From: Nephromyces sp. MM_2019
Taxonomy: Eukaryota > Apicomplexa > Aconoidasida > Nephromycida
Assembly (NCBI GenBank): GCA_015657535.1
Contig: JADHZB010001731.1
Location: 12,202 to 31,827, forward strand
DNA: 19,626 bases
Reading direction: 5' to 3'
Every line of letters starts with the position of its first letter. Position 1 is the first letter of the stretch. Of this stretch, positions 9,268-17,698 are shown one piece after another. The notes under the pieces were generated by a model. That model did not search any database. It was not told the origin of the DNA and saw nothing but the letters and a program-made list of their open reading frames with translations. The translations under genes were made by a program, and so were the position numbers.

Positions 9268-10834
9268 AGTGTTGGGGGTTGCAGTTTCCGCACCTTAGCC
9301 TGCAGAAAGAATGCTGCTGACAGCGCTACATCATGCACGAGTCATTACTTCGCAGAGGTTAAGGAAACAGCCCTGGGTGAATTTCAGTACATGCATTCCG
9401 ATAGCTTAGTTTTCTTGATCTTATGTAAGCATGTACTTTAAGACAGACTTGCTAGTTCTGCTCACGTACATAATTCCTGACGGACAGTTCTCAACTATGC
9501 GTCCAAGGTCCAGAATGTTGAAAATTCAATTAAAAACGTTCAGTTTATAATGGTTTTATATATTTACAGATATACAAGTAATTAGGCAGTATATAAAACG
9601 CAATTTTCCCATTTGGCTGCTATTTTTAGTCGAGGGTCTTGAAATCGTCTTCAACCGAGAGGTCCCTATCGAGATTCGTTTTCAAGATGCGTGTGATGGT
9701 CCGCAAGAAATTGGAACGCTGGAGCTTGGCAGAGTGAAAATCCTGCTTAGGGTTAGTTTTTCTGTGCATGTTTCCTGTTTTTTTCTCAGTGATCAGGGCT
9801 AGTGCAGTCATTTTATGCCGTGACCAGCAGCTAAGTATACATATGCCATAGATTTATTTATTGCAATAGCTTGCAATCATCATGAAAAAGCTTGTAATGT
9901 GAGGCATAATTCTCCTGCTTCAGCTTATGCTAATACTCTTAATTAAGTGACGGTATCTATCGGCATTCATAGCAAAGAAACAGTAAAACTTTGCATTAGT
10001 CTTCCTAAACCTTCGACTATATCCGATACGGTCGAATTTTTTTAAAGGTATTTTATGATTTAAAATGTTGTTGCAATATCAAAGTGTTTATTCTTTGTTT
10101 CTTTTGAGTCTCTGACTGCTTTCACCAGAAAGCTATAATTACTCTAACCGTTTACAATCTTTTTTCTACATCCTTTCACACACAAGAAGATGCTCTGCGT
10201 GTTTTTGAGTCGCATCTGCGCAGATATTATGTAATTGTGGATATTTTTCTTATTGCAATTTATTACAGGGTACCGGAGTTACCGCATGTGACATGAAAAT
10301 TGAATTAACCAGCGAGAGTAATTTGTTTCTCAACTTTGAATATCGGTTAGCACAAAATGGTCTGTTTTGACTGCGTAATTACCCATTTTTTGTGACACCT
10401 TCGCCTGAGGAATCAATGAAAAGTTTATATGAAACATAGCTTTTAGGAATTATAGGAAATAGTGCACTTCAATGCCAATAGGAGCGATTCATTCCATTCA
10501 AACGAACTTAAAAGTACTTGTAGACTTGAAAATAAATAAAGCATAAGGCATCAATAAACTGCGGGAAACAAAGGTCCGACTACTCAACTCTCATTACGGA
10601 AAAAGAGGCCGTCTTAAACTAATCCTCCCGATGCTTTTATAGCATCATCATACGAAAATTGTCATAATAGCAATTACAGCCTAACCAGACCTGTACCAGT
10701 GTAGGAATGAGGGGCATTACTTTATAACGGCTACCTCCCTCATTAACTCTCAATTTACCTACTTATGTCTGTTTCATTAGTTTTCGTATAATTTTGTGTT
10801 GTCCCTTTGCACATTCTCTTGTTGAGGTTGTTAG
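9268..10834. other. AT-rich sequence upstream of visible SAS6L exons
   Basis: No gene assigned apart from the small - ORF at 9626-9811. This interval may hold missing 5' exons of SAS6L on + or exons of a minus-strand gene. A - strand piece near 10680-10745 reads NEGGSRYKVMPLIPTLVQ before a GTCTGG donor-like site. It cannot be placed in a family. Confidence 0.4.
9626..9811 (-). CDS. small ORF of 61 residues or terminal exon, unknown
   Basis: Complete ATG-to-TAA frame with clearly higher GC at third positions (ATC, ACC, CTC, GAC) than the AT-rich surroundings, which suggests real coding. It contains RSNFLRTITRILKTNLDRDL and the acidic end SVEDDFKTLD. A CTAAC branch-like site and CAG acceptor sit inside it (AAAACTAACCCTAAGCAG, ending at 9737), so it may instead be a last exon starting at DFHSAKLQ. 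No membrane segment or signal peptide. Family not recognised. Confidence 0.4.
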   Translation of the reverse strand: MTALALITEKKTGNMHRKTNPKQDFHSAKLQRSNFLRTITRILKTNLDRDLSVEDDFKTLD

Positions 10835-10950
10835 TAATTGAAAACGTGATGTTAACGATAGCTACGTCTACACCGCAAAAACGCATCATGAACATGAAGC
10901 TCGGAAATGAAAACTTACACGAGCTGCTAGTATTTTACATTTTTCCACTG
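10835..10950 (+). CDS. SAS6L: SAS6L exon, first beta strands (left edge uncertain)
   Basis: Reads ENVMLTIATSTPQKR, IMNMKLGNEN and HELLVFYIFPL, fitting the SAS6L pattern of V-x-I, then LxIxLSSE and DLFFHYTHVV. It ends before donor GTAAAT at 10951, phase 0. The left acceptor (TTAG at 10831-10834) is a guess. An alternative donor GTATTT lies at 10930. Confidence 0.5.
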
Positions 10951-13900
10951 GTAAATGCTATCTTATGTTGCTCAAATTGCTTTGGGACTTTGCGGTTTTT
11001 TTATGCTGACCTTTTTATCACAATAGGCCAACGCAACAGACACTAGGTAGTTGCTTTTGCGCTGCCTTAAAAAAAAGCATTTCACGCATGCATACACATA
11101 CACTTCCTTCAGTTCATGAATGAGTAGTCAGTAACTCGATAAAGATAGCGTAATTTTCTACATAAGTGAGGGATTTCCTTCTTCAGCATGAACGCAGATC
11201 TTTTTCAAAAAGTTCAAGAACGACAGAAGTTATTGATCGAATTTGATGAGTACCCAGAGGTCCTAATTAAGATGTTCAATTCGTGTATAAAGGATCCAAA
11301 GAGGTAATAGTCGTAGGCAGTTCCCCTTTCAAGGAGTTTATGCGTGTTTGCATCGCTATATAGATTCTGATCTGGTACAATAAAGCCTTCAGATGATGCG
11401 TAGCCCCCGTTATCGATGCAGGGAGTTCGCCGTAGGGGGGATACATGCTGGCTTTTCCTACTCTCTTCCAGGGGTCTTCGTCTAGGAAAAAGTAGAGAGC
11501 TTGAGTAGAACCCCGATAAAATCTCCTGGCTGTCCATTTCATAGACATTCGTATAGAGATTCGGGGAAATAATCACATTCTCTTAGCAAGATTGCTACTT
11601 GCACCTCCAATAGCGATTTTTCAATAACCCCACCGCACAGAACTTGCAACTTAGCTCATTTCATTCCAGCGGCTGCAAGTATAACCAAGCTGGCAAAAAT
11701 TTATCCATATCTTCTATTGCTCCTCAGTTTCTAAAAATTTGAACAAATTTCTCAAACATCAAATTTGTATAAAAAACATCATTGTTATTATTCGAAATTT
11801 TTGGGAAAAAGATTACTGGGGCTCTCTCATATAGCGAAGGAAGCGACACTACTTCTGATAACGTTACAGGATGGTAGATGCAGCGGTAGCACAAGTATTT
11901 ATAAAATACCAAACAGCCTCGATCGTACAATATTGACCGACGATATCTTTTACGCGCTCTCTCAAACTCACCATTTATCCTCTAAGCATACACAGCTACT
12001 TATTGATATGAAATCTTGTTCTACAATTTTTGCAAATCTACCCCTTCTGGTAGTTGGATATATTGCAAGGAGTTAGAGACTTTAGCAAGTGTTTTAAATG
12101 GTTAACCTCCAGCCCATTACTGAGGATAAGTATCCACTTGAGCAACATTGACGCTTCATGAGGCATGCTTCGACACTACATCATAGTGCGGAGAAATGCA
12201 TTTCTTATTATTTACATTCGCCTAGCTGATGCATCAAACTTTTGCTTCGCAGTTCACTGAGGGATACCAAAGGCTTAAAATCGCTATTACCAGGGTTTTC
12301 ATGAAAATTAGACAAAATTCTATGTTTTGTACTCCATCACTTTCTAGCAGCATTCTCATAATTAAGTGTATTTATAGGATTTAGGCCGGGTTTTTTTGAT
12401 GTTGTGATGATAGAAGGAACGCCTCAGGTGTGCTCCGTCTTTTTTGATTTAGATTGATCAGGTATTAAACTTACTGAGAGCGCCTTTAGTAATTGTAAGA
12501 GTAGGAGACCAAGCTTTAGACATCTAGGTGCATCTGCCGACTAGTAATATGCATACGAATCTTTTCCTAGTTTCTGGGTAGAGCCTCGCTTGCCGTTGTA
12601 GCCTGCACTTCAGGAGATAATCGTGAATATTTTCTCCTTCAAATAGTCTTGCAATCCCTTGTATATTTAAGGAGCACAAATAATCCAGGTACATCATACT
12701 GAAATATCCTTGAATCTTAAGTACAAGTGTATGCTTGCTGCAGTTTCCTGGCAGTCCTGGTGATACGTCCTAACGGGCACGCTAATCTGGACTTAATTCA
12801 AGTAAGCAGAGAAATGATGCAATGTCTCTAATGCTTCTTAAAAAGCATAGTTCAAGTTGAAAGCTCAGTGATGGTTGCTTAGGCAAAGAAGAACATCATT
12901 TTTATCGAGACATAATGTCTATTACTTACCCCAAAAAACTTTATCATCGATTGCTTACTCCCAATGAGCATCCATATTAATTTTACTGTCGATTACTTAA
13001 CTCCATAAGAAATCAAAGAAAATTCAAGTCTAATGACCGAAACTGCATAATTTTACAACAATCCTCACGTACCAAAACATAACACCTACACATACACCAA
13101 CACACACACAAATGCACCAGCACACAGATGCAGCCACAAACATGCACCAAAACACACATACACCAAACTCCACCCACAGATACCAACTCACGCACAACAA
13201 CACACCCAAGCATACTCACACAGTTTAACGATAAGAAAAAATAATAGTCAGCTCATGGCTGCCATTTTATTGCTGAACATGGGCGCAGCATCACGAATAT
13301 TAGCTTTCACATTTTGTGATTTTATGGAAGACGTATACGAAAATCTTGAAAAAATTACTTTTAAAAACCTACAATTTTTATATATTTAAAACACAAAAAA
13401 AGTTATTTTCGCAGAAAATCTCTAGAGAACTTATTTCTTTCATAGCCTACGCAAATATCATCGATTGTTGTACACGCAGCACATGGAGTACAAATTTATA
13501 GAGCTTCTTTCCCTGGATTTTACTCAAGCTAACGAGGATTCTATTCGGGGCTCCATAACTTTCCGTTACAATGCAATAAAATCAAAGGCATCACTTCTTC
13601 AAGCAAGGCTGCAGGTTGTCTTTTTTGCCGTTTAGTTCAAGATTATGTTACTAACACATTAAGAATAAATAAAAAAAAGAGTCTATACAGAAGAAAGCTT
13701 AAAATATGTATAGTTTATCTAAAAAATCAAAGATTTTGTACATGTTTCTGCATTTTCAAGGAATAAATTTTTCTTTATTATGAAAAGAGTTTTAACTACA
13801 TTTTCAAGCAGTAAATTTTTCTCTACTAAAAAAACTTCATCCAAGGAAGACCAATGAACTGCAATTTACTAATACTCAAAGACGGAGATGACACATTTCA

Positions 13901-14575
13901 ACAGCAGAGATGTTGCATTCCCTCAAGCTGTGAAGCACCACCATGGGTTTCCCACTGACTATGGGTGTTGATAGCGTTACAGCAAATATCATAAATACAT
14001 CATTCGCCGTTCCAGGACGCCATTACTTTAGCAGTATGTAGCATCACTGACATTAAAGCAACTGAAAAACCGCTTTTTCTGCTCAGGCCAAAAAAAGTTT
14101 TCTGCCAACTTACATCATCATGAGTGCTAAAAAATCATAGATTACCATGAAAGAATCAATTAACACAAAAGACTATGGGACGGTTCTCTACGTTTTTAAT
14201 TTGAGAGATTTATATGTGTGTGCAGAAACACATTCTACCTATTTTATTAATAAAAAAAAATTTTGTGGTACTTGAAATAGTAAGTTTTTTATTCAGTCCT
14301 ATAATGAAGTACTATATTATGCGAATAGTGTGTGTATATATAGGTTTACTTATGGGATTCTATCTCCCTCTTCCTTCTCTAGTAAAGCTTTTTTTCTCTT
14401 CTCCTTGAACTCGTGTGTTTGGCAGGAGATTTCGAGGCTAGTAAAACTGAAAAATCCTGCCCTTTTTCATATACTGGAAAAGTCTGCCCGTCAGCAAGCA
14501 GCAGCGATCACTCTCAATGAGAAAACCGCGAGAATAAAGAAGTTCTTTCCCTCTGACGGAACTTTCCGTCTTTAG
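10835..14575 (+). CDS. SAS6L: SAS6-like protein (SAS6L), six visible exons
   Basis: SAS6L shares the globular N-terminal SAS-6 domain with the centriole cartwheel protein. As known from Toxoplasma and Trypanosoma, it sits in apical or basal cytoskeletal structures rather than the cartwheel. Proposed exons: 10835-10950, 11027-11046, 11187-11303, 12385-12427, 13480-13614, 14426-14575; all phases agree. Diagnostic stretches are DLFQKVQERQKLLIEFDEYP, VLIKMFNSCIKDPK, HMEYKFIELLSLDF, ITFRYNAIKSKASLLQARLQ and EISRLVKLKNPALFHIL. They follow the SAS6L order of helix, PNVLIR.LNNCIKEP, NMEYKFVELL, IT.RYN.MK and LVK.KNPSL. The recovered part is about 190 residues, with no long coiled coil after the domain; the last exon ends in a basic tail. 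The true start is probably further left. SAS-6 itself is less likely because of the MEYKF and RYN blocks and the short tail. Confidence 0.85.
11027..11046 (+). CDS. SAS6L: SAS6L microexon, 20 bases (predicted)
   Basis: Needed to join a phase 0 donor at 10951 to a phase 2 acceptor at 11187. The only fitting piece I see is GCCAACGCAACAGACACTAG, after acceptor TTTTATCACAATAG and before donor GTAGTT, giving ANATDT plus a split Ser. It would fall in the turn between beta strand and helix, where length varies. A direct join with a one-base error, or a different exon, is possible. Confidence 0.35.
11187..11303 (+). CDS. SAS6L: SAS6L exon, core helix and YPEVLIKMF motif
   Basis: Strong acceptor TTTCCTTCTTCAG before 11187 and donor GTAATA at 11304, phase 2. 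Encodes MNADLFQKVQERQKLLIEF and DEYPEVLIKMFNSCIKDPK, the most recognisable SAS-6 family segment. Open frames on the opposite strand across 11214-11576 are shadows of this exon plus adjoining intron. Confidence 0.88.
11304..12384 (+). other. SAS6L intron, 1081 bases, unique sequence
   Basis: AT-rich and repeat-free. It contains a 103-residue + frame (11765-12076, with LLGLSHIAKEATLLLITLQ) and the intronic part of a 120-residue - frame. Neither has a recognisable motif. Long open frames are expected occasionally at this size, so I leave both unassigned. Confidence 0.6.
12385..12427 (+). CDS. SAS6L: SAS6L exon, FFDVVMIEGTPQ
   Basis: A 43-base exon after acceptor GGATTTAG. The first G completes Arg, and PGFFDVVMIEG aligns without gaps to the HLAVFVMQRDG strand that follows CIKEP in SAS6L. 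I end it at CAG before GTGTGC (12428, phase 0) because the next exon starts in phase 0. The model is about five residues short of the family here. The frame also stays open for VCSVFFDLD before a TGA, so the right edge is open to doubt. Confidence 0.55.
12428..13479 (+). other. SAS6L intron, mostly unique, with CA-rich patch
   Basis: About 1.05 kb. The only repeat-rich part is 13080-13225, with CA dinucleotides and CACCA words (ACACCAACACACACAC and similar). A 9-base candidate microexon ATTGATCAG (12453-12461) is flanked by TTTAG and GTATTA, but its upstream intron would be only 25 bases. Confidence 0.6.
13480..13614 (+). CDS. SAS6L: SAS6L exon, HMEYKFIELL ... ITFRYN
   Basis: Acceptor TGTACACGCAG and donor GTTGTC, phase 0 at both ends, 45 codons. 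Reads HMEYKFIELLSLDFTQANED and GSITFRYNAIKSKASLLQARLQ in two runs. The MEYKF, ITFRYN and LLQARLQ blocks are the hallmark end of the SAS6L domain and leave little doubt about the assignment. Confidence 0.93.
13615..14425 (+). other. SAS6L last intron with 48-base direct repeat
   Basis: 811 bases, AT-rich. CATTTTCAAG..., TAAATTTTTCT and a TACTA- or TATTA-like end are repeated at 13751 and 13799. No exon or RNA gene is seen. Confidence 0.7.
14426..14575 (+). CDS. SAS6L: SAS6L last exon
   Basis: Acceptor GTGTTTGGCAG, phase 0. Encodes EISRLVKLKNPALFHILEKS, then ARQQAAAITLNEKTARI and a basic end KKFFPSDGTFRL with stop TAG at 14573-14575. LVKLKNPAL continues directly from QARLQ as in the family. 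AATAAA hexamers lie at 14877 and 14899, about 300 bases downstream. Confidence 0.9.
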   Translation, partial: EISRLVKLKNPALFHILEKSARQQAAAITLNEKTARIKKFFPSDGTFRL

Positions 14576-15240
14576 AATAATATAATGGGAGTACTTATGG
14601 AGGTTTCCAGCTTCTTATGCGCCTGACATTATCTTGTATGGCTTCAGTACACCTTTTTAGTTTCGTTGCCTTCTAGGAAATTGAAAATTCCTAATAAGAC
14701 ACGTTGATAATGCAGTTTTGCAGCAGCAAGACTTTTTTTTTGTATGTAACCCTAAAGCTCAGAGAAAATGTTATCTTTAACGAAGAGCTAACATAGATCG
14801 CATCTAATTTTTAGGCTGGAATCTTTAATTTTCTAGCATAACGAGGAGAAAATAGCATAGGGAACACTTTTTGAAGAATAAAACGCTGGAAATCGTTGAA
14901 TAAAACCTCTTTTCGGCTTAAAGCTCATTTTTAGAAGCCGTGGAGGCTATAAAAAAGCTTTTTTAAGTTTTTGATGAAAAAGTTTGAGAAAAAACTGCTT
15001 TTTCTCACTCCAACACTTTATCCACGCCTCTCATACTTGGTAACCACCAGTGTTACTTAAAATTTCTTGAACGTTTTTGTACACTCTAATCGTATGCCTG
15101 CTTGCTAGCTTTCTGCATTGAATTACAGCAACCGTCGACAGCTTAAGGAAGCTGCAAATCACTGCCGAGAATTCCTTTCCAAATTGAATATTTTTTGATG
15201 ATGCTTTTCATGTGCGGTGCTGATATCTGCTCCCTGAGGC
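14576..15240. other. intergenic, A/T palindromes
   Basis: No gene seen. AAAAAAGCTTTTTT (14951-14964) is a perfect palindrome. GAGAAAAA at 14986 pairs with TTTTTCTC at 14999-15006 over a 5-base loop. They follow the two AATAAA hexamers downstream of SAS6L and may belong to its 3' end region. Confidence 0.55.
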
Positions 15241-15330
15241 TCCTCAGTTTACCTTCAGGAATTTTTGGTGTGTGTTGTTGATCTATTTGCTAAATAAATC
15301 TCCTCAGTTTATCCTCAAGGGTTTTCTATG
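15241..15330. repeat. 60-base direct repeat TCCTCAGTTTA
   Basis: TCCTCAGTTTACCTTCAGGA at 15241 is echoed by TCCTCAGTTTATCCTCAAGG at 15301, with four mismatches over about 27 bases. A third CCTCAG-like word is absent. Confidence 0.75.
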
Positions 15331-15553
15331 GAGAGCTTTTAGCCTTTGCACGGAAAACTTTGATTTTCATGCATTTTGATTTAGTCTTTGATGCATTGCA
15401 ATCGCTGCAATACACTCGCTGCAGCGATGTGATGATCTGCAATGTTCGCTCGAATACATCTACCTTGATAAAATCGTGAAAATCCGGCAATTCGTGTTGG
15501 AATGATGAGTTTGCAGTTTTGTGTAGGGGTGAACGCAGTTGTGCGTCTTCAAA
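15326..15553 (-). other. open frame of 75 codons without ATG near its start
   Basis: On - this stretch has no stop and reads FEDAQLRSPLHKTANSSF, HELPDFHDFIKVDVFERTL and QIITSLQRVYCSDCN, ending in TAG at 15326-15328. It could be a terminal exon of a minus-strand gene. A shorter frame on + also looks protein-like, so the evidence is weak and no family is recognised. Confidence 0.22.
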
Positions 15554-15835
15554 TTAGGTCTAAATACAGTGATAGCTTGCGTTTGCAATGTGAAATTCAT
15601 CTTCTCACACACACTCATTAGATGTTTACAATGTGAAGGACATCATCTCGCACACACACCAGGATTCCAACGCAGCTGTAAATCATCTCTCACATGTTCA
15701 GCGGGCGTGTGCAATACGCTTAATGCTGAATTCAGTGTTAATGCAGCAGACTCGCTACTATTTCTAATCTCATCAACATTTTAACAGCTGCTTTGTATAT
15801 ATCAAGAGCAATCTATGCTAGGCGCTCGCGACAAT

Positions 15836-16098
15836 ATAACACACACAGAGGAGCTACACAGATAAACACATAGATAAGCTACACAGATAAATACGCACAG
15901 ATAAATACGCACAGATAAGCTACACAGATAAACACACACAGAGGAGCTACACAGATAAACACACACAGAGGAGCTACAGATAATCACACACAGATAAACA
16001 CACAGATAAACACAACACACACTGATAATCACACACAGATAAACACATAGATAAACACACACAGATAAGCTACACAGATAATCACACACAGATAGACA
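15836..16098. repeat. CACAGATAA minisatellite
   Basis: Tandem but irregular units built from ACACAGATAA, AACACACACAGAGGAGCTAC and AGATAATCACAC, about 20 copies of the CAGATAA word over 260 bases. The open frame across it on - (C, V, Y, L only) is a repeat artefact. It lies between SAS6L and CPSII, outside both. Confidence 0.93.
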
Positions 16099-16210
16099 TC
16101 AATGCCCACACAGGCACCCCTCTGCACACATAAACTACTTCTCTCTAGCTCTACTTCCCATCATTACCGCGCCACTCCTAGTTTGATCACGATTTTGCGG
16201 CCGCTCTTCA

Positions 16211-16519
16211 ATGGTCAACCCACGGCTGCAGAAGCTACGTGAGAAGGTCTCCTCATCCTCTCCCCATCTAAAACGCCTTGGGTAACATCCTCTTTGAAGA
16301 GCAGCGCCTGCATCATCAACTTCTCTGCAGGCCTACAGTGAAAACCTCCTCAAGGATATCAACCAAAATACGCACATTGACACACAAAATCGCATTTTCT
16401 GTGATTTTGCGCCGTTCCATGGAAGCAGAGAGATCAGCGTGTTTAGCAAACATTCGTGAAAGTGTGTAGTAACGCGTTGTTTTTAGGGTTTGTAGCTGAC
16501 CTGAGGAAGTTGTTGCCAT
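16211..16519. other. coding-like island, strand undecided
   Basis: More balanced base composition than its surroundings. On +, ATG 16211 gives MVNPRLQKLREKVSSSSPHL and could splice at GTAACA (16282) to CTTCTCTGCAG (16330), continuing in phase to a stop at 16467-16469, about 70 residues in all. On -, an ATG at 16519 opens 67 residues with RYYTLSRMFAKHADLSASME and ILVDILEEVFTVG. Both look plausible and only one could be right. No family recognised. Confidence 0.25.
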
Positions 16520-16699
16520 GAACCGGTGGCAAGTTTTGAATTACTGCAAAAATACAAGAGTTGAGCCTTTCTGAGTTGTGAAGGTGTGTTTTTGTGTGTG
16601 TATGTGTTTGTTTGTTTTATGTTTATATGTCTCTGTGTCTGGTTGTCTTTCTGTTACTGTTTATCTCTCTCAACGTATTATTCTCTCAATCTCACACGC

Positions 16700-16785
16700 T
16701 TTGTCAATCTCTCTAACACACACTCACACACTCTCACACTCACGCATACTCTCTCACTCTCTCACTCTCTCACACACACCCTCTT
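16700..16785. repeat. CTCTCA/CACACT simple repeat
   Basis: Run of CACACTCT and CTCTCACTCT words on +, following a TG-rich stretch at 16580-16630. Frames through it are low-complexity and not genes. Confidence 0.9.
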
Positions 16786-16869
16786 CACTTACGTTAAATT
16801 TGTCTACTTTTTTTTTATCTTCTTTGACGGTGAGTTGCTGCATTGCACACACAAGCCCCAAGAAGTAAG

Positions 16870-17658
16870 AAAGTTGCTGTTTATCGATTTTAGAGGTTAA
16901 TGATTTCCTAATCGAATAAAAAACATTAAAATGCAATTTGTTCTGCATTTTTTCGTATTTTTATGTTATTTGATGAAAGTGGAAAGAGGTGATTAAAAGC
17001 CGTCCCCACTTGCTTTTTCTTCAGTTTTTTGCAGCATTTGATGTTTTTTTTGAAAATTATCTGCTCGGCTAATCTGGAAGACGAGATGCTTTGATTTATT
17101 AGCGGAATTTTTCATCTGCTGTGTTGTTTCAAAAGGATTCTTGTGAAGTGTGGAAGATGAGTGAATTTATTTTTTTGGTGTTTCTTCGGATGTGCTGCGC
17201 ACACTCTTGAAACGCATGAAGATGTTTTATTTTGGGGGATTTCTTTTTCATGCGGTGGTTTTTGATGTGAGAAAACCTCTAACCGCGCTTTTTTTTTAAG
17301 ATGGTAGTTTAGAGTATCTTTTTACATTTTAAAGTATAGAATTTCTGCTTATCGAGCTACCCTCTTTGGAGGAGTCGCGATTGCGCGGCGTCGTTTGATT
17401 GCTCAAGTTTTCTTCATAAGATGTGTGTGTGCTTTCTCTACTTACCCCCTCTTTGAAATGTTGTTTTTTGCTTGAGTTTGCTGCTTTTTCTGCTTCTACA
17501 CTTCCTTTTCATCTCCTTTATTGGCTCATCCACCGTGTATTAAGAAAATGCATCTGATTTTACGTTTTGTACCGTCGAACTACGCGGGAAAAGTCAGTGA
17601 ATAACGCCAAAATTCCCTTTTTATAGGCTACTTGCAGCGGTAGTAAAATCTTGCCAGG
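16870..17658. other. upstream region of CPSII, nothing specific
   Basis: About 790 bases rich in T runs, with no coding frame or repeat array. It should contain the promoter and 5' untranslated region of the CPSII gene. I see no recognisable core element. Confidence 0.5.
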
Positions 17659-17698
17659 ATGTCGTCGAATCTTGCCTGCTTCGACAAGAGCGATCCTG
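17659..17698 (+). CDS. CPSII: CPSII exon 1 with start codon
   Basis: ATG 17659 followed by 40 bases ending in a single G before donor GTGAGT, phase 1. That G completes the GAG codon with AG at 18149-18150, joining [13 protein letters not shown] to [13 protein letters not shown]. The exact phase fit and consensus donor make this the likely start, although the exon is short. Confidence 0.75.

Noticed and set aside
11214..11576. 120-residue minus-strand ORF
   Set aside because: A quarter of it is antisense to a SAS6L exon with clear homology, and no motif was recognised in the rest. An independent gene is not excluded but not supported.
15802..16089. 95-residue minus-strand frame (VYLC repeats)
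   Set aside because: Translation of the CACAGATAA minisatellite.
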